From NCBI GenBank assembly GCA_035771175.1, contig CM069607.1, positions 14,020,001 through 14,084,000 on the forward strand: a stretch of 64,000 nucleotides of DNA. Reading direction: 5' to 3'. Position numbers and translations under genes: made by a program. Below are positions 11,129 to 22,572 of the stretch, one piece after another; positions within the stretch are counted from its first letter, which is position 1, and the number at the start of each line of letters is the position of its first letter. The notes under the pieces were generated by a model, which was not told the DNA's origin, did not search any database, and saw only the letters and a program-made list of their open reading frames with translations. The stretch is from Paratinospora sagittata. Its lineage: Eukaryota; Streptophyta; Magnoliopsida; Ranunculales; Menispermaceae.

Positions 11129-12460
11129 TGTAATACCCCTGGTTTACACACAAAAAAAAGTGACGTTCGGGCAGAATCTCAAACATTCAGGCTCCCGAAT
11201 TTTCTATACAAGGGGGTTTTCCCCCCTTCCCCCCCTTCTTTTATTTTCACACCACAACTCATTTTTTCTCTTTTTCTCTCCTTGGTTGGTTTCCATCACT
11301 CTTATTGTGATTTTCTCTCTTCTATTTTTGAGACTCTCTTTGCGATAGGAAGCGATTCTGCTTGGGAAGAAGTGCTAGTTTTGAAAAGAAGTATTATATG
11401 AAGGTGGGGAACGAAACATAGGTTTGCGTGTCTTATGACTTTTCATAAAGTTTTCATTCATTTATCATTATGTCTATTATTCATTTACACTACATTATTG
11501 TGTATAATGTTCATACATGTCATAGTTATGCCTTAATATTTGGAGTCTATGTATTACACTGTTACTAGGTCGGATTAGTGGTCAATTTGACTTAATCAGA
11601 CTTAGTCTTGTCCTCAGTAACTCTGCATAGTGAATAGGAGGCAACTTGCTGCTCTAGAAGACTTGGTATTTAAGCAAAACCTCGTGTTCCCACCTCTCGA
11701 CCTGGAGACTGGTCTGGTTGGTCCTATTGAAAGTTGTCTGCTTGTATAAGTAATACTGGACATCCTAACAACACACACGGTAATGTTGACTTTGATAAGC
11801 ATCACCAGACGCTGTCAAATCCTGTCTAATATTAGAAAAGACCGGACCCTCACATGCATAGTCATCATACATGAAATAAGAACCACCTAGGGATGTAAGT
11901 GGTTTGTGATCTATGAAATAGTTATTGGAGCAATTGTGCTCACTATTATTGATGTTTCCCCTGGAAATGGACGTACAATGTGAGCCCAATATTACTTGGG
12001 GATGGACATATATACGTGAACTCAGGGCGATGAACGATCACAGAACCATTACGAGACGGTGTTATGCATACATTCTTGTTAAGCCACGTTGTACTGTTTA
12101 TGATGATATGTTGTATATATGTGATGTTTGATTATGAAGTCTTCTTTATTAATTGTCATATTCACGAACTATTTTACCCATTGGGCAATAGCTCACTTCC
12201 GTTGTTAACCATTTTTACAGGAGTTTAGGGTGGATTGGGCAGAAGTGTTTTGGCTCTCATTTTGTACCTCTTGCTTATTTATTAGGAAAATTTGGGGTGG
12301 ATGTTCCCTCAATTCTATTTTGGACAAAATACATTTCGAAATTAATGAAATTAGATTTGTATTCAAATTGTGTACCTGCGCACTCGGTAACTGTTATAAC
12401 GCATTTGTGCCCCGCCTGTGAGTGTTCCGCCTGTATAGGAGCATCCGGGCGAGGTGTGAA
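11129..12460 (+). mobile_element. LTR family X, plus-strand 5' LTR
   Basis: Starts TGTAATACCCCTGG and ends near CCGGGCGAGGTGTGAA. The terminal CA is mutated, while other copies end GGTGTGACA. It shares with the other X copies the blocks GGTGGGGAACGAAACATAGG (near 11402), TTGCGTGTCTTATGAC and the gypsy-style 3' end. A primer-binding site follows 6 nt later, so this is a 5' LTR and not a solo LTR. The expected TATA region (near 11205) is degenerate, CTATACAAG. I see no matching 3' LTR in the window. Confidence 0.85.
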
Positions 12461-12466
12461 ATTTAA

Positions 12467-12478
12467 TGGTATCAGAGC
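12467..12478 (+). promoter_or_regulatory. Primer-binding site, initiator tRNA-Met type
   Basis: TGGTATCAGAGC, complementary to the 3' end of plant initiator tRNA-Met, sits just after the X LTR. This is where minus-strand DNA synthesis would start and it fixes the element's plus orientation. Confidence 0.9.
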
Positions 12479-12529
12479 GAAAGGTTCACGGCCCGCCCAA
12501 AGCTACCACTTAGGAAAAGAAAAATATAT

Positions 12530-12549
12530 ATTAGATATATATATCTATA

Positions 12550-12621
<72 letters not shown>

Positions 12622-12700
12622 AGATTTATAATCACTATATATATATATATATATATGTAGTTAAAATTTATAATATATATATCTATATATCGATATATAT
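12530..12700. repeat. (AT)n microsatellite, compound
   Basis: Two long AT/TA tracts (about 12535-12617 and 12636-12656) separated by GTTAAGATTTATAATC-type spacers that occur twice, then a shorter TATATATC tract to about 12700. It lies in the leader just downstream of the primer-binding site. The Tyr-Ile repeat frames on both strands are artefacts of this tract. Confidence 0.95.
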
Positions 12701-12937
12701 AATTTGTTGCTAATGAAAAATTTAGATGAATTGTTGGCAAAAACATCAAGAGGAAAAATATAAAATATTGTCCAATGGACAGAACATAAATCTTAAAAAA
12801 TTTTAGGAATATATTTTTGTGTACTTCACAAGTTTTATCTTCCTTTTAGCAAGATAATTACCTCTAGTGAAGAAACGACTTTCAGTAGTCGGGAACAAGT
12901 TTCAACAAGACTTACGAAACTTCAAAAATAGAAAGTT

Positions 12938-14467
12938 GTGTTAATGAGGAATATCGACATGAAAAATCTTCGCCTCCGTCATTTCCTTCACAACAAACTC
13001 ACAAAGCTGGGGTGGTTGAACATAACTAATGTTGAGGGTTTTGTCTCTCTCAACTTGGTAAGGTCGTTTTACGACAACATGAATATTGTGGGACTCCAGG
13101 AGGAAGGAATCAACCCTATCTTGGAGACACTGATCAGGGGAGTAAAAATTTTTGTCAGCGTTGAAACTATTTCTTGACCAATGGAAATCCCAATTGGAAA
13201 CAAGATCATTGATCCACATGAACCCCAGACTGTTGTAGAGATCCCTGAATCAAAGGAACAATTATTCAACTCCCTCACCCAGAAGGCGTACACCGAAAAG
13301 ACATACGCCCGCCTCCCAAATAATCTCCTAAAACCAACCCTTGCAGGCCTTGGGAAGGTTGTGGTTGATAACATCTTGCCTGAAGTGGTGAGTAGAAGTA
13401 TGTCAACAGCTCAACTCATTGTCCTTTACTGCATAGACAAAGAAATCTCCATCTCCTTACCTCACATCATTTTTCAGCAAATGGCAAGAGTAACCCAAAA
13501 CCCTACAAAAAAGGAATACCTTGACTATGGAGATTTAATCATGAAAATACTAACCGAGGCAAAACATTAATAGTTTTGATGAATCTTCTATACCGATTAC
13601 TAAAGATGTTGCACTATCCTTCTATTCCAAAACTTTCAACACAAAAGGAGGGGTGACCGATGAGGAATTATTTGGCGCCATTTCAGAGGAAAACAATGAA
13701 AGGGCTAGTAATAACACAGAGTGTAGTCGACGAAAGAGCCGACGCAAGATTCCTACCAGGGAAGCGCCAAATAATGAAGCAAGTCAGAGGACGAAAATGA
13801 ACCTAGACCCAAACAATGAACAACCCAATCATCAATGGGTCACGAAAGAAGAAATCTTTGGGAATCAAGATTGAAATGTTAGCCAAACCAATCCAGATCT
13901 AGGCGGACAGGGAGTTTCGGTAAATTCACCTTTCTGGAACACCCCGGCCCAATGGAATACGACATCTCAATGGTTTCCAACTCAAGAGGTACCCTACCAG
14001 CCGACTCCACAATTCCTTGTGAACCAACCACAACAAAATTGGGCGGCACCAAACTTTGGAAGACAGGATATCCCAATGAGTCTATTTATCAAGACTTTCT
14101 GACTCGAGCAAATCCAACCTTCCAAGAAGTCCCGGTTAGGGAAACCTCATATAATCAAACCAACTACCCTCCACTAATGGGCCAACATTTTCTGACAATG
14201 CCTACAACCTACCTTCCACCTACGGGACAACCGACCAACCATCAGTCAATGGGACAACCTGCCCACATTTCCCCGAGGGGACAACCAGCTAACCCAAATG
14301 ATCAGTTACAGTTTGTGATGTCTTGTGTCGTTGAAATGCGTGACAGGTATAGAGCTTTGATGAATCATATGCAAACCTTAGAAGAACGACAAAACGTCCT
14401 TCGACCTTCTTCTAATAGTCACTCTGCAACTAGCAGGAGAACTAGGCAGAATAGGCAGAGAAATTAG
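12938..14467 (+). pseudogene. Decayed retroelement protein resembling the putative plant transposon domain
   Basis: The first block reads FVSLNLVRSFYDNMNI and TLIRGVKIFVS, then after an in-frame TGA (13175-13177) continues in the same frame to 13570 with KAYTEKTYARLPNNLLKP, LLKPTLAGLGKVVVDNILPE and STAQLIVLYCIDKEISISLP. This order (L.R.FY.N, RGV.I.FS, then a helix-rich region with L.P and LLYCI..G..I) matches my recollection of the domain called putative plant transposon protein (Pfam PF20167), found in plant non-autonomous LTR elements. After a frameshift a charged and then Gln/Pro-rich tail follows (13593 to about 14110 in one frame, to 14467 in another) with repeated GQP motifs and a short predicted coiled coil (VVEMRDRYRALMNHMQTLEE). 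It has at least one stop and two frameshifts, so it is not functional. Family assignment is from memory and moderate. Confidence 0.55.
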
Positions 14468-14559
14468 AAAAATTACTGGCATTATAAATTTTTTTTTTTA
14501 TGAATGAAATGTTTTGTTTCAGATTATGTTTGGTGGGCCAACTTACAACCATTTTTTTT

Positions 14560-14845
14560 TATCACTAACTTTGGAGTGGTATGAGACACAACAAAATTGG
14601 AAGATACCAAATAAAACGTGGAAGTAAGAAAACCCACAACCTTGTGTGAAAAATATCTGGGAAAAGTTGAATTACTAACATTATCACTAAGTTTACACGG
14701 TATGGGACGAGTAAACTTGGACGATACTATTAGTGAACTCCTTTCCAGCTGATATTTTGTAGAGACCGTGTTCATACAACTTAACTTGGTTGAACCCCTT
14801 ATTACCAAATTCATGTGGTATGGGACACACGAATTTGGATAATAA
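14560..14845 (+). repeat. Three diverged direct repeats, about 120 bp apart
   Basis: A block of the form GGTATGGGACACACRAATTT then GGATRATA occurs near 14577, 14698 and 14816, each preceded by a THACTAARTTT-like stretch. Spacing is about 119-125 bp. The repeats lie just past the stop of the PF20167-like frame, in what would be an untranslated part of that element. Function unknown. Confidence 0.6.
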
Positions 14846-15253
14846 TCAAAAAGTCTAAAAAAAAGAGTTTGAACACATAAGAATGCGATAGAACATTAGA
14901 CCAGGGCATTTACTGAGGCTAATCTTAGAATATCTATGACTCGTATGGATTTTCAAAGAGGTATGTATGTTCACAAAAACAAGAACCAAAATATTTGAAA
15001 TACTTTCAAAATTTATACTTATTATATAAACACTCTAACCTTGCTTTTATCCATGGCCAAATATATGAGGCACATAAGATTTTTTGATTTCTTACCAAAA
15101 CCTTACACCATACCTAAAAAAAAAGGTAGTTTTATATTTGTAGAACTCTTAAATCTATGAATTGCTAAGAATATGATATCACTATACTTGGCTACATGTC
15201 ATGAGAAAAATTCCTAAAAGAAGAGTTCTACTTTCTCTTTGCTAGTGAGAAAA
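14846..15253 (+). other. Non-coding spacer before the chromovirus gag
   Basis: AT-rich, with no LTR terminus or second primer-binding site that I can see. If the chromovirus were an independent nested insertion, its 5' LTR should be here, and it is not. It therefore looks like leader or deletion-scarred sequence. Confidence 0.4.
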
Positions 15254-18200
15254 TGCAAACCAGAAGAAGAGGAAGGCCACGCACCGTTCGTCCAACTGAG
15301 AAGGCACCTCCTGAGACACTGAAGCAGGAACCGCCGCATCTAAGGACGGAGCAGGTCGCATAAGACACTGCCACCACTTCTGGACAGGTAGTGACACCTC
15401 AACCTACACCCTTCACCATGCTTCCGGGCATGGAGCACTTTTTCGCCGGATTCATCGAGGCAATGAAGGTGACTGTACAAATGGTCGTTCGTGAAACAAC
15501 GGCTAATTTGGTGATCACCGTTCCGGCACCTGTCGGATTTGATTAGGACTGCCAAACCGATCAGATCACAAAATACAAAAGGCTTCAGCCCATCACTTTT
15601 TCGGGCACCCCAGATATTGATGAGGCCCAGAAATGGCTGGACGAGTCTAAAAAGGCTCTCGAGGCTATGAGTGTCAGCAATGACAGAAAAATTCCTCTAG
15701 CTTCATACCAACTTGTTGGTGGAGCTAACCTTTGGTGGAAAACAGTGAAGGAGGACCCAAAGGTCAATATGACAACCATGACTTGGATAGAATTCGAGTC
15801 ATCGTTCGTTGATTAATATTTCCCTGGTGCCGTGAAGAGGTAAAAACGCCACGAGTTTGCAAGGCTCTATCAGGGCAGCATGACGATTCGAGAATATGCT
15901 GTAAAGTTCACAGAATTATCAGTCTTCTCTCTCTCCACAATCTCCACGGAGCGAGACAAGACTGAGAAATTCTTCAATGGCCTCCGACCTGACATTTGCC
16001 AGGCCCTGGCTTTCTTAGAGCTGAAGAAGTTCATGGAACTTCTAATTATGGCCATAAACTACGAGCATGAAAAAATTGATCAAGAACAGAGGAAAAATAG
16101 GAGAAAATTGCCTGCAACTTTTCCCAACAGGGCACTTAGTAGGGAAACAAGAAGAAGCCTTATTTTAATCAAAACCCAACCCTCCTAGCCCCCGTGCAAA
16201 AACATGAGGCCACGACATTTGTGACTGAAACTTCTAACCATGGCCATCAGGGTTTTCATAATCATAACAGATGAGGCCGCAATGACAGGGGTGGCCGCCG
16301 CAACTGCAATGGCAGAGGTGGTGGCCAACAACATCATAATCAGCACGGCTAACATAACCGACAACAAGCGCCTCAACATCAAAGGCTGACTTGTTACAAC
16401 TGCGACCAACAGGGCCATGTAAAAAGTCTATGTTCCCATAGTCCCAGTCCAACAAGCCCCACCTGCTGCTAACGCCCAGCCCAGGCAGAACCAACAGAAC
16501 CAGGGGCAAAAGCAACAGGGCAGAGCGTATGCCGCCCCTCAACAACACCTTCCAAACAACAATGTAGTGGAAGGTACATTTTCTTTGTTCAATATAATGG
16601 TGCATGTCTTGTTTGATTCGGGTGCAACCCACTCCTTTATATCTTATGCATTGGTAGGACATTTGGGGTTGCAACCTGAACCCATAAACATCACAATCTA
16701 TGTCTCAACACCAATAAGATCTGGTACTGACGTGAAAATGAAGTGTTCTAGATGTGAACTTCGAATGTCAGAACAAATAATTTATGCAGATCTCCTAGTG
16801 ATGGACATAGAAGACTTCGACATCATCCTCGGCATGAAATGACTAGCACCACTAAATGCTAAAATCGATTGTTTGAAGAAGCAGGTTCAGTTAATCTTAC
16901 CCACTGGGGAGTTTGTCAAAAATCAGGGAACGTGAAAATGAATACACAACTCGGCTGTCGCACCCCTCAAGGCACAGTTCCAAGCCCTATCCCTTGGTGA
17001 TGACAATGAATCATCATCACTATACCTTTTTGAAGTACATGATGTCCCAATCATATATGAATTCCCTACGATTTTTCTAAATGACCTTCCTGGTCTACTT
17101 CCAGTTCGGGAATTCGATTTTGAGATCAAACTCATACTAGAGACTGAACCCATCTCAATTCCACCATACAAAATGTCCAATGTCGAGCTGGTTGAGTTGG
17201 ATAAACAACTAAAGGAATTGGAGAGTACTGGCTTCATTAGAAAAAGTTCATCACCCTGGGGTGATCCAGTTCTGCTCGTTCGCAAAAGGATGGTTCATTA
17301 TGACTTTGCATCGACTAGCGCAAGTTAAATAACGTAACCATCAAGAACAGATACCCATTGCCCAGGATCGATGACTTGTTCGATCAACTTAGAGATGCCA
17401 AATACTTCTCTAAGATTGATTTACGATCCGACTATCATCGACTCCGGATCAGAGAGTCGAACATAAATAAAACGACTTTCAGAACTCGGTACGATCATTA
17501 CGAGTTCTTAGTCATGCCGTTCGTTCTAACAAATGCACCTGCAACGTTCATGGATTTGATAAATCGCATCTTCAGACCATATTTAGACTGATTCGTAGTG
17601 GTCTTTGTAAATGATATCTTGGTATATTCACCAACAGAGGAAGACCATAAGATACATCTGAGAATTTTCCTCTAGACCTTAAGAAGCCATCAGTTATATG
17701 CCAAGTTGAGTAAGTGCGAATTTTGGGTGAAGAGAGTTCAATTCCTAGGTCATGTGATTTCAGGCAATGGCATTGAAGTGGATCCTTCAAAAGTTGAAAC
17801 GATATTAAATTGAAAGCAACCTACCACTGTTACTCAAATTCAGAGTTTTCTCTGTTTGGCTGGCTACTACAGACGCTTCATCAAAGACTTCTCTAAGATT
17901 GTTGAACCTATGACCAAACTCACTCGGAAAGACGTACGATTCATTTGGGATGCAACCCGTGAATCATCATTTCAGGAATTGAAAAAACGCCTCATGACAG
18001 CACAAGTACTAATCACTCCAAGAAATGGAGTTGGATTTTCACTATACACCGACGTTTCTCTCCAAGGCTTAGGCGCAATACTAATGCAAGAAGGCCAAGT
18101 TGTTGCATATGCTTCTAGGCAACTAAGGATTCATGAGGATAATTACCCAACGCATGACTTGGAACTTGCAGCTGTCGTATTCACACTAAAGTTATGGTGC

Positions 18201-19973
18201 CACTAGCTATACAGTGAAAGGTTTGAGGTCTTCTCGAATCACAAGAGCCTCAAGTACATCTACACTCAGAGAGACCTAAACCTCCGCCAAAGACAATGGT
18301 TGAAATTTTTGAAAGATTATGACTTTCAGCTCCAATACCATCCGGGAAAGCCAACGTTGTGGTTGATGCCCTGAGTAGAAAATCTTATGTTGTTGTTTCT
18401 ACTCTCAACTTCGAAATGGGGAAGTTGGCTACGAAGATGGAGAATTTTAACTTACAGCTCATTGAGGAGGGAGGAAGATCACAACTTTCCCAATTATCAG
18501 CCAACTCTGAGCTTATCCAAAAAATTTCAGCTGCTCAAGCCAACGACCCCATGTTAATGGAGAAGAGAGAACTTCTCCTCAGTGGCCAGGACCTGCCCCA
18601 CTGGTCGGTTTCCGATGATGGGGCAGTTTTCTACAAAAAAACATCTCTGCCTACCGAACGACCCTGAAGCTCGAAAAGAAGTGTTCACTGAAATGCATTG
18701 TTCTAGGTTCGCTATGAATCTGAGGGAGACAAGATGTACAAAGATGTCAAGCGACAATTTTGGTTGTCTAGAATGAAGAAGGCTATTGCAGACCTTGTTG
18801 CTTGATGTCTCATTTGGCAAGAAGTAAAGGCAGAACGCAGACTTCCTTCCGTACTTCTCTAGCCTTTACCTATTGGAGAATGGAAGTGGGAGAACATATC
18901 AATGGATTTTGTTATGGCCTTACCTCGAAATAATAAAGGGCAAGATGCAATTTGGGTTATCATTGATAGACTTACAAAGTCTGCACACTTTTTACCAATA
19001 AAGTTCATGGATAACCTCGCCAAGCTAGCCGAATTGTATGAAAAAGAGATCGTACGCCACCATGGCATACCACTCACGATTGTCTCTGATCAAGACCCTC
19101 GATTCACATCAAAATTTTGGCAAAGCTTTCAGGGTAGAATGGGCTCCAAGATTACCATGAACACAACTTTTCACCCATAGATCGATGGGCAGTCAGAGCG
19201 TTTAATCCAAATCTTGGAGGACATGTTACGATGTTGCATATTGGACTTTCATGACGGATGGGAAAAACACTTACATTTGGCTGAGTTTGCATACAACAAA
19301 AACTACCAATCCAGTATCGGCATGGCACCATACGAGGCTCTTTATGGTCGCCCTTGCAGATCTCCGGTATGCTAGTTAGACATGGTAGATCGACCGCAAT
19401 TGGGGCTAGAACTAGTTCAAGAGACTTATGAGAAGATCAGACTAGTAAAAGAGCGACTTCGTGTAGCACAAAGTCGACAGAAGAGCTATGTCGACAAGCG
19501 GAGACAACCTCTAGAATTTGACAATGAGGACTTTGTTTTGCTAAAAGTCCAGCCTACAAGAGGTGTCAAGTGCTTCGGGATCAAAGGAAAGCTCTCTCCA
19601 TGATATATCGACCCATTTAAGATCGTCGAACGTATTAGCAAACTAGCATATCAATTAACCCTTCCCTCATCCATGTCTAAAGTTCATGACGTTTTCCATG
19701 TATCCATACTTCGAAAGTATCGTCCTGATCCTTCACATATCATCCCTCTGGTTGAAGTTCAGGTTGAAGAAGGAAAAAATATCAGGAAAGAGCGATACAG
19801 ATTCTGGATAGGAAAACTCAAGAACTGAGGCGACGTAGCATTTTACTTGTAAAAGTACTCTGGGATCACCACAGAGCAGATGAAACAACTTGGGAACTAG
19901 AAGAAACAACTTGGGAACTAGAAGAAACAACTTGGGAACTAGAAGAAACAATTAAATAGAAATACCCCGAATT
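15254..19973 (+). pseudogene. Ty3/gypsy chromovirus (Tekay/Del-like) gag-pol, degenerate
   Basis: Domains appear in the canonical order. Gag begins MQTRRRGRPRTVRPTEKAPP at 15254 and includes LVGGANLWWKTVKEDP (near 15714). A CCHC zinc knuckle, CYNCDQQGHVKSLC, spans 16392-16433. The aspartic protease motif LFDSGATHSF is at 16609-16638. Reverse transcriptase runs about 17060-17800 ([40 protein letters not shown]), with active site VVFVNDILVYS. RNase H follows ([20 protein letters not shown]), then a tether ending VDALSRKS near 18375. Integrase follows with catalytic Asp in SMDFV (near 18901), Asp in SDQDPRF (near 19087) and Glu in QSERLIQILEDML (near 19192). The C-terminus HDVFHVSILRKYRPDP leads into a chromodomain-like end, VKVLWDHHRADETTWELEE. 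At least ten in-frame stops and several frameshifts make it non-functional. No 3' LTR follows. It probably belongs with the X LTR at 11129, whose primer type fits this clade. Confidence 0.92.
19885..19947 (+). repeat. 21-bp perfect triplication in the chromodomain-like tail
   Basis: Three identical head-to-tail copies (19885-19905, 19906-19926, 19927-19947), each encoding TTWELEE in frame. The family normally has this motif once (TWE.E.). Identity of all three copies suggests a recent replication-slippage event. Confidence 0.95.
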
Positions 19974-20121
19974 GTTTTTTACTAATAATTGATGATGTGA
20001 TACATTGTACTATTTCACTAATTAATGAAATTATGAAACTTCCTTTACAATATCTTAATATATTGTTTCATTTAAATAACAATGCAGATGTCTGAAAACA
20101 ACACATACGGGAGTAATGGTT
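19974..20121. other. Short spacer between chromovirus and Copia LTR
   Basis: AT-rich, with a small palindromic TTTCACTAATTAATGAAAT. No LTR start recognised. Confidence 0.35.
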
Positions 20122-20704
20122 TGTTAATCTAAGCGGTTCATCACTTAGCACGTCCTTAAGTGTACTTGATGAAGTATATTCTGATGATCACAAACAAAAT
20201 CTCTTTCGGTGCTAACGAGGCTATATTCAAGAATCTATTTCAACGCCTTAGGAAAGCAAAAAGCTAAAAAATTATTCGATCAAGAAACTCAAGGTCACAT
20301 CAAACGTTCAAGATCGTTTCAATCAAAGGACTTCAAAGATCATATCTTGATTTCAAGATCACATCTCGAACGATTCGATCAAGTTTCAAGACTACATCTT
20401 TCGATCAACGTTCAAGACATTTAACTCATGCTCGAAGTTCATTGAAGACCTCATAATGAAGAGTTGGATTTAAAGATTATGAGAAAATGAGAAATACACA
20501 GTATTTAAGGTATATCTTTCTTTAATCAATATTGCTCAAACATTTTCCAAAACCATGCACTTGCATATTTGCATGTTTTGATCATACACTTTATGATATT
20601 TCAAATGATTTAATTTTCTATGTTTAATTTGAAATTTACCGAGTTGTTATTCGTATTCATTGTCCTTCAACGCACTTAGTTTTGTTTTTCAAATGACTTG
20701 AAAT

Positions 20705-21010
20705 GTCAGGACGCTTACATAGTTGTAGCGGCCTCGTGTCGTGTTTTATGTTTTAAAAGGTAGGTCGCTTACTCGGAATTGTAGCGCCCTCATGCACTTA
20801 ATTATTTTTAAACACAGCAGGACGCTAACTGTGCTTTAGTGCCCTCAGGGTTAAGTCACTTTTGGCGCATGAGGGCCGTCAGGAAGCTTACGAGTCAGTA
20901 GCGCCCTCACTTCATTGTTCAGCAGGACACTTATACATAATGAGCACCCTCAAGGAACAAAATGACAAAGTTGATATTATGCGTCAGGACGCTGATTCAG
21001 GACGCTAATT
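20705..21010 (+). repeat. Array of CAGGACGCT ... AGCGCCCTC units in the LTR
   Basis: Five or six units, each with a CAGGACGCTWAC-like left part and a TAGCGCCCTCA-like right part 10-20 nt later, spaced roughly 40-85 bp apart (for example near 20707, 20760, 20817, 20880, 20921 and 20985). The two halves are partly complementary (AGGACGCT against AGCGCCCT), so each unit can form a small hairpin. It sits upstream of the LTR TATA box, where enhancer repeats are usual. Confidence 0.7.
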
Positions 21011-22069
21011 CAACAACCGTCACTGTTCTAACAAGTACACTATACCAGTCTACTGTTTCAAAACGAATCTTTGCACAGAGTCCTTTTCAGATTTATCATA
21101 GATCTTCTCTGATACATAAAGTTTTTCTAAAACTTTCATCTTTTTCATAAAATCTGAAAAGAACCAGAATGTTAGTGAAAATTGCAGTTGCCATTTTCAT
21201 GTAACATTATAGCCGTTTTGTGTAAACGTTCACACTATATTTGAATTTCAAATGTCTAACGGTTATTGTCTACCAGGTCTATAAATACCAATACTTTGAA
21301 TCAATCAACTTGCCGATAAATTTTATTGTGCCAAAAAAATTTTGAATATTAGTTGATGTTTAAAAATCTCAAAATGTTTTTCAAATTCACTAAGTTTTCA
21401 AAGTATTCTTCACTGATACTTTACTTACTCAATAGATTTTCATATTGAGCTTCAATTATATTTTATCTTTGAAAATCTATTTAGAACTGGTGTCTACTCA
21501 AATTCTCAGCCTGGATTTATACTTATATTTAATCATGCTGATGAAGGAATTTGAGAAATGGTTCATGAGAAATACAGTTGTACTTGATTTCATATCTTAA
21601 GTACTGTATTGAACTATATCAGTAATTGTGTTAACTACTAAACACTGAACCAAAAGTTTTCATGCTCATATACCATATTTATTTTGAAAATTGTCTGTGT
21701 CTACGATTTACCCTGGTCCTGCATTTTCTACGTCAATGTTTAATTGGTATCATAATATTTTCAAAGAAGCACTTAATTGATTTGCATATCATACGCTTTT
21801 CGAAACTGCATTTGAGTAATACCGAACATTAAAAGGTAAAGGATTGTAAGTGTATTTCCTCTTAGCATTATGTATTCAAATTTATATATCTTTGTAATGC
21901 TATACACATGAGCTTAATTGTAAAGTGTTATACTCAATTAGAACCAACATTATTAGTTTGTGTTATAATGCTGGTGTGTTTCTGGATTGAAACAACCATG
22001 ACAGGTGAATGTAGTTCACTTAATGATTTTAGGCTTGAAATCATGTTAAGGTTCATCCTCACCTACAAG

Positions 22070-22330
22070 TAGGAAACCGGTTCATCCTCATCCCGTAAAA
22101 CGATAGGTTATCTCTAAACCTTTAAAAGAGAAACGATTCTTCCTTATCCTGTAAAAGAGAAACGGTTCTTCCTTATCCCGTAAAAGGAAAACGGTTCTTC
22201 GTTATCCCATAAAAGGAACATGTGTTTTTTCTCATTCGAAAAAAAAGAAATACGGTTCATCCTCAGCCTGTAAAAGGATATGTTTACCTTTAACCTATAA
22301 AAGGGCAATTGTAACGGTTTGGTTCTCACC
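22070..22330 (+). repeat. Minisatellite, about 35-bp units (GGTTCTTCCTTATCCCGTAA)
   Basis: Seven or so diverged copies of ACGGTTCTTCCTTATCCCGT then AAAAGRRAA, strongest between 22120 and 22210, decaying to both sides. It lies downstream of the LTR TATA box, so within the transcribed part of the LTR. Confidence 0.85.
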
Positions 22331-22560
22331 CGTAAGAGAATCAGTTAGTGGATTGAGAAAATCCTAATTGGGAGATTAGGTAGTGGACGTAGGCTTGGCC
22401 GAACCACTATAAATTCTAGTGTGTTTTAAGTTATGCATTTTACTTTACGGTTAGTATATGCATTTAGTTCCAATGTACCAATGTATATTACTAAGTCATT
22501 GAAAAAGTTTAAAATTGACCATCACACCCAATTCACCCCTCTCTTGGGTGCAGTAACAAT

Positions 22561-22572
22561 TGGTATCAGAGA
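22561..22572 (+). promoter_or_regulatory. Primer-binding site of the SIRE-like element
   Basis: TGGTATCAGAGA, complementary to initiator tRNA-Met, 2 nt after the LTR end. About 170 bp of leader-like sequence follows before similarity to a retroelement is lost. Confidence 0.85.

Larger units (their letters stand above)
20122..22558 (+). mobile_element. Long Copia LTR, SIRE/Maximus-like
   Basis: The 3' half carries the stretch GAAAATCCTAATTGGGAG, then GTAGTGGACGTAGGCTTGG, CCGAACCACTATAAATT and GTGTGTTTTAAG, which I recognise from SIRE-type Copia LTRs. It ends GTAACA at 22558, 2 nt before a primer-binding site. The start is less certain. TGTTA at 20122 is the mirror of the terminal TAACA and fits the SIRE-like GATGATCACAAAC block near 20172. 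A TATA box (CTATAAATACC) lies at about 21281-21291. Two internal tandem arrays are listed separately. No SIRE gag or pol follows, so the element is truncated right after its leader. Confidence 0.7.

Noticed and set aside
12297..12749. Open frames of 72-138 residues on both strands with Tyr-Ile repeats
   Set aside because: They are translations of an AT microsatellite and have no protein-like sequence outside it.
20705..21010. CRISPR-like array
   Set aside because: Repeats are diverged, spacing is irregular and the context is a plant LTR. No cas genes, and CRISPR is not expected in a plant nuclear genome.
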